A stretch of 64,000 nucleotides of DNA from Clostridiales bacterium (GTDB taxonomy: Bacteria; Bacillota; Clostridia; Caldicoprobacterales; DTU083). Under the pieces are notes generated by a model that was not told the DNA's origin, made no database searches, and saw only the letters and a list, made by a program, of their open reading frames with translations. The DNA lies in NCBI GenBank assembly GCA_012842605.1, contig DUSN01000080.1, positions 1 through 64,000 on the forward strand. Direction: 5' to 3'. Numbering within the stretch: the first letter of the stretch is position 1; each line of letters begins with the position of its first letter. The translations under genes and the position numbers were made by a program. Shown one piece after another: positions 55,022 to 63,707 of this stretch.

Positions 55022-56290
55022 TTATATTGCGTGCAATATTATATTTTCCCTGCCTGGACCGTTCCCGATATACCGTATTGGTACACCGATGTAATTGCTG
55101 ATAAAATCGACATACTTTCTTGCGTTTTCAGGCAGTTCATCGAAGGTTTTGCATCGGGTTGTATCGGACAACCAGCCCGGCAAGGTTTCATAGACAGGTT
55201 CAACCTTGTAGAGGTCGCTGGTATTGGGCATATTTGAAATAATCCGGCCGTTCAGCTTGTAATGAGTACAAATCTTGATTTCAGGCAATGAATCCAGTTT
55301 ATCAAGTTTTGTCAGGGCGAGTTCATCAAAACCGTTTACAAGGTTTGCAAACCGCAATACAGGCAGATCAAGCCACCCAATACGGCGGGAACGACCTGTC
55401 CGTGCTCCGTACTCATCATCCGGATTTGTACCCGAACCGCGGAGCATCGCAGCGTCAGCATCCGGCATTTCAGTTGGGAACGGGCCGTCTCCTACCGCGC
55501 TGGAGAAGGCTTTGCATACACCGACAATGCAATCAATCTTTTTAGGGGAAAATCCTCCACTGACTGCAGCATATGCTGCAACAGGATTGGAAGATGTGAC
55601 AAAAGGATAAATTCCATGGTCGATATCCTTCATCGCTCCAAGCTGACCCTCGAATATAATATTGTCATTATTCATAATTGCAGTATGAATGGTGTCCAGA
55701 GCATCACAAAGCAGGGGCACCACTTTTTTCTGCCAGATCAAGGCTTTTTCCATGATCTCGTCGGGGGAGAAGGTCTTTGCCCCATAAAAAGAAAGCATTG
55801 CGTTTACATACTTAAGATGACGGGACAGTTTCTCTTTGTCCAGGCTGCGCAAATCTCCTGCACGGAAATTTTTGCGCAGGTACTTTTCGGCATAGGCCTG
55901 ACCGATGCCGCGTTTAGTTGTTCCTATACCGCCGGATCTTTCCATTGCTTCATCCAGCGCAACATGCCAGGGCATTATGAGCTGCGCTCTGTCCGAAAGC
56001 AGCAAATTCTCAAGGCTGATACCTGCATTTTGAAACATTTCCATTTCTTCAATCAATACATCCGGATTAACCACAGTACCGGTCCCTATAAGGCATTTGC
56101 ATCCGGAGTTGAATATACCGCAAGGGATGATATGCAGCTTGAACACACCATGCCTGTTTATAACCGTGTGCCCTGCATTATCTCCTCCCTGAAAGCGCAC
56201 TATCATATCTGCATCCTGTGCAAGCCAGTCAACTATCTTTCCTTTGCCCTCATCGCCAAATTGAGCGCCGACAACTACTTTAACAGCCAT
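55022..56290 (-). CDS. purA: Adenylosuccinate synthetase
   Basis: A 422-residue PurA catalysing GTP-dependent formation of adenylosuccinate from IMP and aspartate, the first step to AMP. GDEGKGK lies at 12-18, followed by GGDNAGHTV and the IMP/aspartate loops (GTTKRGIGQAY, RTGRSRRIGWLD). Length is normal. It is alone on the minus strand, with a LysR-type regulator gene divergent from it across 119 bp. Confidence 0.97.
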   Translation of the reverse strand: MAVKVVVGAQFGDEGKGKIVDWLAQDADMIVRFQGGDNAGHTVINRHGVFKLHIIPCGIFNSGCKCLIGTGTVVNPDVLIEEMEMFQNAGISLENLLLSDRAQLIMPWHVALDEAMERSGGIGTTKRGIGQAYAEKYLRKNFRAGDLRSLDKEKLSRHLKYVNAMLSFYGAKTFSPDEIMEKALIWQKKVVPLLCDALDTIHTAIMNNDNIIFEGQLGAMKDIDHGIYPFVTSSNPVAAYAAVSGGFSPKKIDCIVGVCKAFSSAVGDGPFPTEMPDADAAMLRGSGTNPDDEYGARTGRSRRIGWLDLPVLRFANLVNGFDELALTKLDKLDSLPEIKICTHYKLNGRIISNMPNTSDLYKVEPVYETLPGWLSDTTRCKTFDELPENARKYVDFISNYIGVPIRYIGNGPGRENIILHAI

Positions 56291-56409
56291 AAATCACATC
56301 ACCCCTCATAAATTTCCACTTTTCTAATTGCAGTATACTCCATTGACAATGATAAAAATAATATATATTATCTATGATATTGATAAATAATGTTTATGGA
56401 TGTGAGAAT

Positions 56410-57309
56410 ATGAAAGGCATCTCGATGGAGTTATACAGGGTGTTTTACGAGATAGGAAAAGCAGGCAGTCTGACCCGTGCGGCTGAAAAGCTGTATGTAT
56501 CACAGCCCAATATCAGCGCTGCATTGAAAGCGCTGGAAGAACAACTGCAGACAATCCTCTGTGTCAGGTCCAAGAAGGGTATTTCATTAACCTATGAAGG
56601 CCAGGTGCTTTTTAGCGAGCTTGAAAAAGCATTCTCCCACATTGAACTGGCAGAAACCAAAATTGAAAAACTGGTTCATCTGGAAAGCGGGATAATATCC
56701 ATCAGCGCCAGCGACACAATCTGCAATTATTATTTGCTGCCGTATATCACTAAATTTACAAAAAGATACCCTGGGATTATATTGCAGATCACAAACCGGA
56801 CTTCACTTGAGACTGTTGAACTGCTGAAAAGCGGCCAGGTGGATTTCGGTTTTATAAATTTGCCTTATGAGGATGACATGCTTTCCATAACAACATGCTG
56901 TGAAATCCATGATGTATTAATTGGCGGCAGTGATTATAAGCACCTTTCATATACGGGTATTACTAATACTGAATTGTCCAGGTATCCGCTTGTTATGCTG
57001 GAACGCAAAAGCAACAGCCGTTTATGCATAGACGATTTTTTTGAAAAAGCCGGTATTTCCCTGTCACCTGTACTGGAACTCGGCAGCCTTGACCTAGTTA
57101 TCAGCTTTGTCAGGAACAACATGGGACTGGCTTTTATCCCTTTGGAATTATGCGGGCAGTTCATAGACAATGATGAGATATTTCAGATCGAATTGGAAAT
57201 TCCGCTTCCTGCCAGAGGAATAGGGCTTATTGAATTAATAAACACAGTGCATTCTAATGCGGCTAAGAAGTTTAAAGAAATCATACTGACGAATCAGAAA
57301 AATATATAG
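56410..57309 (+). CDS. LysR-family transcriptional regulator
   Basis: A 299-residue LysR regulator. The N-terminal winged helix contains GSLTRAAEKLYVSQPNISAA and ALEEQL; the effector-binding domain follows from about residue 90. I chose ATG 56410 (MKGISMEL) because it directly precedes the family start pattern; an earlier in-frame ATG (56374) has no site and upstream spacing is otherwise consistent. It is divergent from purA, and LysR proteins often control the gene opposite them; a purine or carbon signal is unknown. Confidence 0.9.
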   Translation: MKGISMELYRVFYEIGKAGSLTRAAEKLYVSQPNISAALKALEEQLQTILCVRSKKGISLTYEGQVLFSELEKAFSHIELAETKIEKLVHLESGIISISASDTICNYYLLPYITKFTKRYPGIILQITNRTSLETVELLKSGQVDFGFINLPYEDDMLSITTCCEIHDVLIGGSDYKHLSYTGITNTELSRYPLVMLERKSNSRLCIDDFFEKAGISLSPVLELGSLDLVISFVRNNMGLAFIPLELCGQFIDNDEIFQIELEIPLPARGIGLIELINTVHSNAAKKFKEIILTNQKNI

Positions 57310-57466
57310 TTTTATTCATGTCTTTGTTTGCTCATATCCCTGCAATACCGGTTAAGCATAGCATTATCCGATCATTGGTTTCTTTATACAGATGATAAAA
57401 ACTACAATAATATGTCAATAATATTTACTAAACTATGGATAAATATGGTATTAAGGGATTGAGACA

Positions 57467-59047
57467 ATGTTTGATTTGTTTAGGAAAATTTTCGGAAAGA
57501 AGAAGAGAGCAAAGGAATACGTATCTAATTTAGGATACTTAAAAGATAAATTCATTTCGAAAGATGTCGAAGAAAATATTGCCGCACTATGCGCAATATT
57601 GAATAACAGTTATGATATAAAGCACAGAGTGTTCAAGATATCCGGTTCGGATATTGAGGGTGCTGTGCTTTATATAGATAATCTAATCAGGGAAGGCGTT
57701 GTTCTTGATCACATTTTAAAACCGTTAATGTTTGAATCGGCAGATATTATGAATAATAAGACCGGAAGATTGATTTTAAAAAGCATAAAGGATTCTATGT
57801 TATCCGGGGGCAGCATAAAAGAAGTTAATTCATATGATGAGATTGTATTAGATGTTATGTCCGGAGATACTTTCCTATGCATACAAGGTTATGATACAGG
57901 CTTTATCATTGATTCCAGGGAATATGAAGGGAGAAACATCGGTGAGCCCAGTATAGAGCCTTCTGTTAAGGGAGCTCAGGAAGCATTTGTTGAAACCCTG
58001 AAGAGAAATATAGGACTCATTCGCAGGAGGATCAGAGATCCTAATCTTAGCCTGAATCATTATACAATCGGACGGAGGAGCAAAACTGACATTGTTATTG
58101 CTTCTATCAATGGGATCGCTGACAGTGATATTCAAAAAGAGGTAAGAAAAAGAATTTTGTCTATTGATATAGATGGAAATGTTGAAGCAGAACAGATAGG
58201 GGAGCTTATATCGGATAATCCCAATTCAATCTTTCCGTTATATCAAACAACTGAAAGGCCGGATAAACTGGCTGCTGCTTTGCTGGAAGGAAGAGTTGCT
58301 GTTTTATTGGATGGGACTCCCCGGGCACTGATTGTACCGGTGACGCTTCCCATGCTTCTGCAAAGCACAGATGATTACTTTGAAAATTGGGTTATTGGTT
58401 CTGTATTACGTATCTCCAGGTATGTTTCAATGCTCATTTCAAGTATCTTTCCAGCAATGTATATTGCAATTTCTTCATTCAACCCGGGAATGCTGCCCAC
58501 AAACCTGGCACTTTCCATTGCCAGCACAAGATCCGGTGTACCATTTCCGGCTATTATTGAAGCACTGCTGATGGAAATAATCCTGGAAATATTGCAGGAA
58601 GCAAGTGTACGCCTGCCAAGGGTAGTAGGGCAGACTGTTTCCATAGTAGGAGGTTTAGTGATTGGGCAGGCAGCTGTTCAAGCCGGAATCGTCAGCCCTA
58701 TAATGGTTATTGTTATTGCAGTTACGGCTATTTCATGCTATGCGTTGCCAAGCTACAGCCTGGGCCTGGCTACCAGGCTGCTTAGGGTACCTTTTATGCT
58801 TGCTGCTGTAGTCTTTGGGAGTTATGGTGTATCTATGGGTCTTTTGGCCCTGCTTGTTTATCTTTCGTCTTTAAAAAGCTTCGGCATCAGGTATCTTAGT
58901 CCCTTGAGCCCTTATCGGCCAGGTGACTGGAAGGATGCTGTTATTCGCATTTCATGGCGGGCAATGAAAAAACGGCCGGAACTTCTCAATCCTTATGACA
59001 GTATAAGAGAAAATATCGGCAGCAAGGAGGTTACTGATGAAGACTGA
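57467..59047 (+). CDS. gerKA: Spore germination protein GerKA-type
   Basis: A 526-residue GerA-family A subunit. A cytoplasmic N-terminal half (about 1-290, with DIEGAVLYIDNLI and the RRSKTDIVIA pattern) is followed by five or six membrane segments (about 295-480), including PFPAIIEALLMEI and RLPRVVGQTVSIVGGLVIGQ, which are family hallmarks. It forms the core of a germinant-sensing inner-membrane complex with the B and C subunits encoded next. Its end overlaps the gerKB start by 11 bp. Confidence 0.94.
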   Translation: MFDLFRKIFGKKKRAKEYVSNLGYLKDKFISKDVEENIAALCAILNNSYDIKHRVFKISGSDIEGAVLYIDNLIREGVVLDHILKPLMFESADIMNNKTGRLILKSIKDSMLSGGSIKEVNSYDEIVLDVMSGDTFLCIQGYDTGFIIDSREYEGRNIGEPSIEPSVKGAQEAFVETLKRNIGLIRRRIRDPNLSLNHYTIGRRSKTDIVIASINGIADSDIQKEVRKRILSIDIDGNVEAEQIGELISDNPNSIFPLYQTTERPDKLAAALLEGRVAVLLDGTPRALIVPVTLPMLLQSTDDYFENWVIGSVLRISRYVSMLISSIFPAMYIAISSFNPGMLPTNLALSIASTRSGVPFPAIIEALLMEIILEILQEASVRLPRVVGQTVSIVGGLVIGQAAVQAGIVSPIMVIVIAVTAISCYALPSYSLGLATRLLRVPFMLAAVVFGSYGVSMGLLALLVYLSSLKSFGIRYLSPLSPYRPGDWKDAVIRISWRAMKKRPELLNPYDSIRENIGSKEVTDED

Positions 59048-60128
59048 TACTTTAAAGCCAAGTCAAGTGATGACAATTCTTGCTGTTGCTTCTTTAGGAA
59101 TAGATATTCTGATTGAACAAAATTCAATGGTTTCCTATGCAGGGCGTGATGCATGGATTTCATTGCTTTTAGGAGGCATTACCGGAATACTTTTTGGAAG
59201 TATTATGTACTTCCTGGCTTCTGCTTATCCGGGCAAGAGTTTTCCTGAGATTGCTGTTGACATATGCGGGAGGTTTATAGGAAGGCTTTTCATGCTTCCT
59301 GTTCTTATCTATATATTATTGCATGCAGGATTGTCTATTAATATCTTTGCACAGACAATCAAAATGTTCCTGCTTGACAGGACTCCCATGTATGCAATTG
59401 TCGCTGTGATGGCTGCAGTTGCTGTTTATGCGGTTTACAAGGGGATATTTACACTCAGCGGGGTGATTGACATCATATTCCCCCTTGCTGTTATTACTAT
59501 AGCAGCATTAATTCTTATATCATTACAGCAGGCTGAAGTGGAAAATATCTTTCCCATACTTTATAAAAGCCATATGAAGGTATTAAGAGGTAGTTTTTTT
59601 GGATTGCTGCACTTTCCCGGTTTTGGGCATGTTGCTTACCTCCTTTGCTATGCTCAGGATTCGAAGGTTAGTATAAAGTGGTATATAATAGGAACAGCTA
59701 TCCCTGTAGTATTGGCTACCGCTTTAACCCTGGTAACCATCATGGTTTTTAATCCTTTGGGAATTGAGAGCCTGCTCTTTCCAACTCTGACACTATCCAA
59801 ATCTATTGAGTTTCCTGTTACATTTTTAGAAAGGCTGGAGTCTATTGTTGCAGTCTTATGGATTTCCATTGCCTTTGGATCAATTTCATTATTTACATTT
59901 GTTTCTGTTCAGAACTTTCTTATCTTCTTCGGAAGAAAAAGCGAGAAGTATGTAACACTTGCTCATTTTCCACTGCTTATGATTGTTGCCTTGTTTATTA
60001 AGAATGGCATGAAGGTGATTGAGTACTATCTTGAATTGAAATATCTGCTGGCTGCTTTTGTTTTTATATTTTCTCCCATGCTTGCAGTTTTGTCTGTGTT
60101 TCAGAAAAGGAGGCAAATAAGGAATTGA
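59037..60128 (+). CDS. gerKB: Spore germination permease GerKB-type
   Basis: A 363-residue APC-like permease subunit with about ten membrane segments, beginning TDTLKPSQVMTILAVASLG. In germination it binds the small-molecule germinant and gates ion release. ATG 59037 has AAGGAGG inside gerKA, and the last codons overlap the gerKC start by 4 bp, so the order here is A-B-C rather than the more common A-C-B for gerK. Confidence 0.93.
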   Translation: MKTDTLKPSQVMTILAVASLGIDILIEQNSMVSYAGRDAWISLLLGGITGILFGSIMYFLASAYPGKSFPEIAVDICGRFIGRLFMLPVLIYILLHAGLSINIFAQTIKMFLLDRTPMYAIVAVMAAVAVYAVYKGIFTLSGVIDIIFPLAVITIAALILISLQQAEVENIFPILYKSHMKVLRGSFFGLLHFPGFGHVAYLLCYAQDSKVSIKWYIIGTAIPVVLATALTLVTIMVFNPLGIESLLFPTLTLSKSIEFPVTFLERLESIVAVLWISIAFGSISLFTFVSVQNFLIFFGRKSEKYVTLAHFPLLMIVALFIKNGMKVIEYYLELKYLLAAFVFIFSPMLAVLSVFQKRRQIRN

Positions 60129-61356
60129 GAAAGCTTGCAGCTTTGTTTCTGACAATAGCGATACTTCTTACAGGCTGCTGGGATCGCAAGGACATTGAGA
60201 CCAGGGGCTATGTTTTGGGAGTTGCTATCGATAAATACCCGCCCAATCCGACCAAAACAGAAGACGGACCTCCTAATGAGGCAACCGCTGAAGAGGAGGT
60301 TAGGCTTGAAAAAATGGAACTTCACATACAACCTCCTATTTATGCTTTTACAGTTCAGCTGCCAATACTGAAAAAGGCTGAGCTTGCAACTATATCAACA
60401 GGAGCAGGGGGAGGCGGTGGAGGGGCAGAATCTAAAACCTGGGAAAGACCCAAATAGGGAACTCCTTTATTAATATGAACCGCGAATTTTCTACACGCAA
60501 CAGTTTAGAGCTCTATTATGAGCACCTTCAGGTGATTATTTTATCTGAAGAAGTAGCCAGAGACGGCATAGAGGATATCATGGATTTCTTTGGCCGTGAC
60601 CCGGAGATGAGACGGAGAGTCAAGGTATTTGTTTGTCCGGACCAGGCAAAGAGTATTCTTGATGTGCAGCCCAGGATTGAAGATTATTCTTCCATATATC
60701 TTGCAAAGCTGCTGATGAATGCTGACAAGACCTCCAGAATGGTGCACAGATCAGATCTTGGTGAAATTATCAACAGAATGCACGCAGGATATGATTTCCT
60801 GCTGGCTGCAGTTTATGCAACAAAGGATGAAATTAAAACAAGCGGAGCGGCTGTTTTTAAAAATCGGAGGATGGTTGGCTGGATCAACGGAATAGAAGTA
60901 GAATCAATTAAGTTTATGGTAGGCACATTCTTAGGCGGTGTTATACCAATTCGTGCCCCGGATGATGAGGATGGAATTATTACAATAGAAGTAACAAAGG
61001 CTAAATCAAGCATTACTCCAATAATATCTGATGATATGCTCAAATTCAGGATAGAAGTTAATATTGAAGCAAATTATGCCGAAGATATAAATATGCACAC
61101 TCATGCAGAAATAGACAGCAAGTTTTTAGAAAGGCTGGAAGATGATTTTTCAAGACATATAGAAGAAAACTGCATGAAAACTGCTAAAAGGCTCCAGGAA
61201 TATGGAGCAGATGTGATGATGTTAAAGCGTATCCTTGAGACAAAGAAGCCTGAATATTGGGAGGAGATCAGTAATAGCTGGGAAGAAATCTACCCCAATG
61301 CAAGGATAGAGGTAGTGGCTGACGTTGATATTATGCTGCAAGGTATAGTCAGATAA
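60125..61356 (+). pseudogene. gerKC: Spore germination lipoprotein GerKC-type, frameshifted
   Basis: The frame starts at TTG 60125 with lipobox LLTGC and the GerC pattern WDRKDIETRGYVLGVAID. It stays intact through a Gly-rich loop to ESKTWE and ends early at 60457. The remaining GerC domain, starting GNSFINMNREFST and reaching the stop at 61356, lies in another frame. Restoring one A in the run at about 60440 (GGGAAAGACC) would give SKTWEKTQIGNSF, the expected continuation. The total would be about 410 residues, normal for the family. The C subunit would be non-functional unless this is a sequence error. A partial product from ATG 60475 lacks the anchor. Confidence 0.85.
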
Positions 61357-61532
61357 TGAAGACGGCTGATGCACTCATTGCAGCATACAAGTAATTGCTG
61401 TTGTTATGATAGAATATATTGAAAATAAAAATTATGTAGATATTTTGGATTTATAGGAAAATAATGTAGAACAAAATGAATCTATATGTTATTATATATA
61501 AGTGTATATGGTAGAACAAATATAAAACTTAA
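61357..61532. other. Upstream region of the c-di-GMP leader
   Basis: AT-rich, no gene. It should contain the promoter of the riboswitch transcript; TATAAT-like strings are numerous and no single pair stands out. Confidence 0.35.
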
Positions 61533-61630
61533 TATAATCTGATAAAGGCAAACTTATCGAAAGGTAAGGACGCAAAGCTGCAAGTCTAAAGTGTTGTAAC
61601 ACCATGATGGTTGGGCTGCCAGAAATTATA
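61533..61630 (+). promoter_or_regulatory. c-di-GMP-I riboswitch (GEMM-I aptamer)
   Basis: The aptamer is recognisable: outer stem TATAATCTG with CAGAAATTATA, then GGCAAA, then the hairpin CTTATC-GAAA-GGTAAG with its GNRA loop, then GGACGCAAAGC, CTAAAG, and the second hairpin ending GGTTGGGCTGCC. These are the conserved core blocks of the GEMM-I class, which binds cyclic di-GMP. It lies 93 bp upstream of a c-di-GMP phosphodiesterase gene. Confidence 0.88.
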
Positions 61631-61670
61631 CCGGTTCTATGTATATTTATACTGAAGGACTGGATTATGA

Positions 61671-61699
61671 TTGTAGCTTTCCTTAGAGCTGCAATTTTT
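61671..61699 (+). terminator. Terminator in the riboswitch expression platform
   Basis: TTGTAGCT pairs with AGCTGCAA (one G-U) around TTCCTTAG and is followed by TTTTT. It lies between the aptamer and the start codon, so ligand-dependent read-through or termination is likely. Whether c-di-GMP turns the gene on or off cannot be told from sequence alone. Confidence 0.72.
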
Positions 61700-61723
61700 A
61701 TATAGATAAAAAGGGAGTTTACT

Positions 61724-63028
61724 ATGGAAGATTTGATTAACGATACTTCTTTAAATGTTGATGATTATGGCATTGCTATTCAGGCAGGTCATTTCTCAAG
61801 GCGGACCCGCCTGAGAAGTGACATAGCAAGAGCAATAAGTGCCAATCAGTTTAAGGTTTATTATCAGCCGGAGGTGGATCTGCAAACTAACGAGATATTC
61901 GCTGCGGAGGCTTTTGTTCGCTGGGAGCATCCGGAGTTCGGCACATTACTGCCCCGGGAATTTATAACCATTGCAGAAGAGTCGGATTTCATGCTGGAAA
62001 TGGGTGACTGGATCCTGAATGAGATCTGCCGGCACTATTCTGAGTGGCTGAATGAGGGTCTGCCTCCGATTAAGATAGCAGTTAATTACTCCAGTGTTCA
62101 GTTTTTTCAGAAAAACTTTGTAGACAATATACAGAAAATTACGGCGCAGCATAATCTGAACCCGGATTTTATCGTACTGGAGATATTAGAGAGAGTGTCA
62201 ATCAATGATTTTTCTATAGTAAAGTCCAGCATTGACAAGTTGCACGAAGTAGGTGTAAAAGTCGCATTGGATGATTTTGGCACGGGTTTTTCTTCTTTGG
62301 AATACCTGTGCAAGCTGAACATTGATATATTAAAAATAGATCAGCTTTTTATAAATACTATTCCTTATGATAGAAAAAATTCAATTATAATAGAGACAAT
62401 TGTTAACCTGGCTCATAAGCTTGGAATGAAAACAATCGCAGAAGGCGTTGAGACCCTGGAACAGCTCAATTATCTGAAAGCCATAGGCTGTCAGGCAGGG
62501 CAGGGTTATTTTTTCAGCAGACCGGTACCGTCCAGTGAATATAAAAAATTGCTGATAGATAAGTTTATCAATTTAAATGATAATCAACAGCCGGCTGAAG
62601 TATTCAAGGAAAAACGACAATACAGCAGATATAGATTTCCGCTGTATCTGGAAGCATCAATGACAATTTTAAAATATTTAGGTCAGGATGTACATTTCGG
62701 CAGTACTTTAGTGCTTATACAGGATATTAGTGCAGGCGGGCTTTGCTTTTTTTCAACCTTGTGTCTTCCGGTCAGGAACAGTCTGTTGATTCAATTTTCC
62801 ACTACCCTGCTTGGCAAACATGTTGAATTTCATGGTGTACCGGTATGGAGAAAGGAAGTCAAGGAGAACCTTTATAAATACGGGGTTTCCTTTAAGATAA
62901 GTGAAAAGAAAAGAAAGCAGCTGATTGATTTTATAAATCAGCTTGAATTGCAGTTTAACAATGATCCGGATGCTTTAAATGGCGATTTTGTTCGTCAATC
63001 TCCCTACAGTTATTTTCAGCTGATGTGA
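61724..63028 (+). CDS. c-di-GMP phosphodiesterase, EAL-PilZ fusion
   Basis: A 434-residue cytoplasmic protein with an EAL domain (about 30-285) and a PilZ domain (about 295-410). The signature is EAF rather than EAL at 62-64, but the catalytic and metal residues are present: Glu62, Asn121, Glu153, Asp183-Asp184, Lys204, Glu240, Gln260. The PilZ c-di-GMP motifs RQYSR (298-302) and DISAGG (334-339) are complete. So it should bind c-di-GMP at PilZ and hydrolyse it to pGpG. ATG 61724 follows AAAGGGAG. Control by a c-di-GMP riboswitch suggests feedback. Confidence 0.92.
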   Translation: MEDLINDTSLNVDDYGIAIQAGHFSRRTRLRSDIARAISANQFKVYYQPEVDLQTNEIFAAEAFVRWEHPEFGTLLPREFITIAEESDFMLEMGDWILNEICRHYSEWLNEGLPPIKIAVNYSSVQFFQKNFVDNIQKITAQHNLNPDFIVLEILERVSINDFSIVKSSIDKLHEVGVKVALDDFGTGFSSLEYLCKLNIDILKIDQLFINTIPYDRKNSIIIETIVNLAHKLGMKTIAEGVETLEQLNYLKAIGCQAGQGYFFSRPVPSSEYKKLLIDKFINLNDNQQPAEVFKEKRQYSRYRFPLYLEASMTILKYLGQDVHFGSTLVLIQDISAGGLCFFSTLCLPVRNSLLIQFSTTLLGKHVEFHGVPVWRKEVKENLYKYGVSFKISEKKRKQLIDFINQLELQFNNDPDALNGDFVRQSPYSYFQLM

Positions 63029-63048
63029 AAAACATAAAATAAACATTT

Positions 63049-63074
63049 ACCAGCCTTGAGGGCTGGTTTTTTAT
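63049..63074 (+). terminator. Terminator after the EAL-PilZ gene
   Basis: ACCAGCC pairs with GGCTGGT around TTGAG and runs into six T. Confidence 0.85.
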
Positions 63075-63333
63075 TTAACATTTTGTGTCATAAGCAACAT
63101 GACAGAAGATACATGCCGGGTTTTGTCCTCTTCCAAGGTTTACTACAATAAAGACAGTTCAATGGCATAAATCTACTGGCAAATCTTATAAATTAAAAAT
63201 AAGTTATAAGATATAAAATTTCATTTTATTATAAGTGATATATTTTGCTATATTTCCACATATTCTTTAAAAATATTTCAAATATAATGTCAATATATGT
63301 AGATATATGCAAGTAAGTAGATGATTAATATTG

Positions 63334-63362
63334 TTGACAGATATATACAATAAATATATAAT
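63334..63362 (+). promoter_or_regulatory. Consensus sigma-A promoter of the CARDB protein gene
   Basis: TTGACA, a 17-bp spacer and TATAAT, both boxes perfect. The expected start of transcription is near 63369, 340 bp upstream of the coding sequence. Confidence 0.82.
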
Positions 63363-63368
63363 TTAGTT

Positions 63369-63707
63369 TAGTAAATACTGTTCTATATATTAAATTAATG
63401 TGCTCATTACTTAGTAAGCATCACTTCACAAAACTCAAAAGCAATATCCAGGAAGCAGATAAATGTGTTTATTTTGCAGCAATACACAATGCAATAATTA
63501 TTAAGCAGCATTAACAACAATTCTGAATGCCTGGCAGGCGGTTTTTTGCAAATTTGCATAACCTGCTGATGGTTTAGTGCTTTTAAGCCTGGAAAGGGGT
63601 GGTGCATGATATGCGTATATAAAAAGAAAGAAGGTGATGCTTAGCTTAAAGTCAGTTTAGAACAGATACCCTGCCTGTACTCAAAAAAATAGAAAGAGGT
63701 GTTACAA
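63369..63707 (+). other. Long 5' leader of the CARDB protein gene
   Basis: About 340 bp of untranslated leader. It contains short inverted repeats (GCAAATTTGC at 63547, CAGG/CCTG pairings around it) and a GCCTGG repeat, but no riboswitch class I recognise; the GEMM-I core blocks are absent. An opposite-strand 66-codon frame here has no ribosome site. It may carry a regulatory RNA. Confidence 0.4.

Noticed and set aside
63407-63607. 66-codon minus-strand ORF in the leader of the CARDB gene
   Set aside because: No ribosome site, antisense to a strong promoter's transcript, and no family pattern.
63369-63707. Second c-di-GMP riboswitch ahead of the CARDB protein
   Set aside because: None of the GEMM-I core blocks (GCAAAC-type, GACGCAAAGC) are present, and I could not match a GEMM-II pattern.
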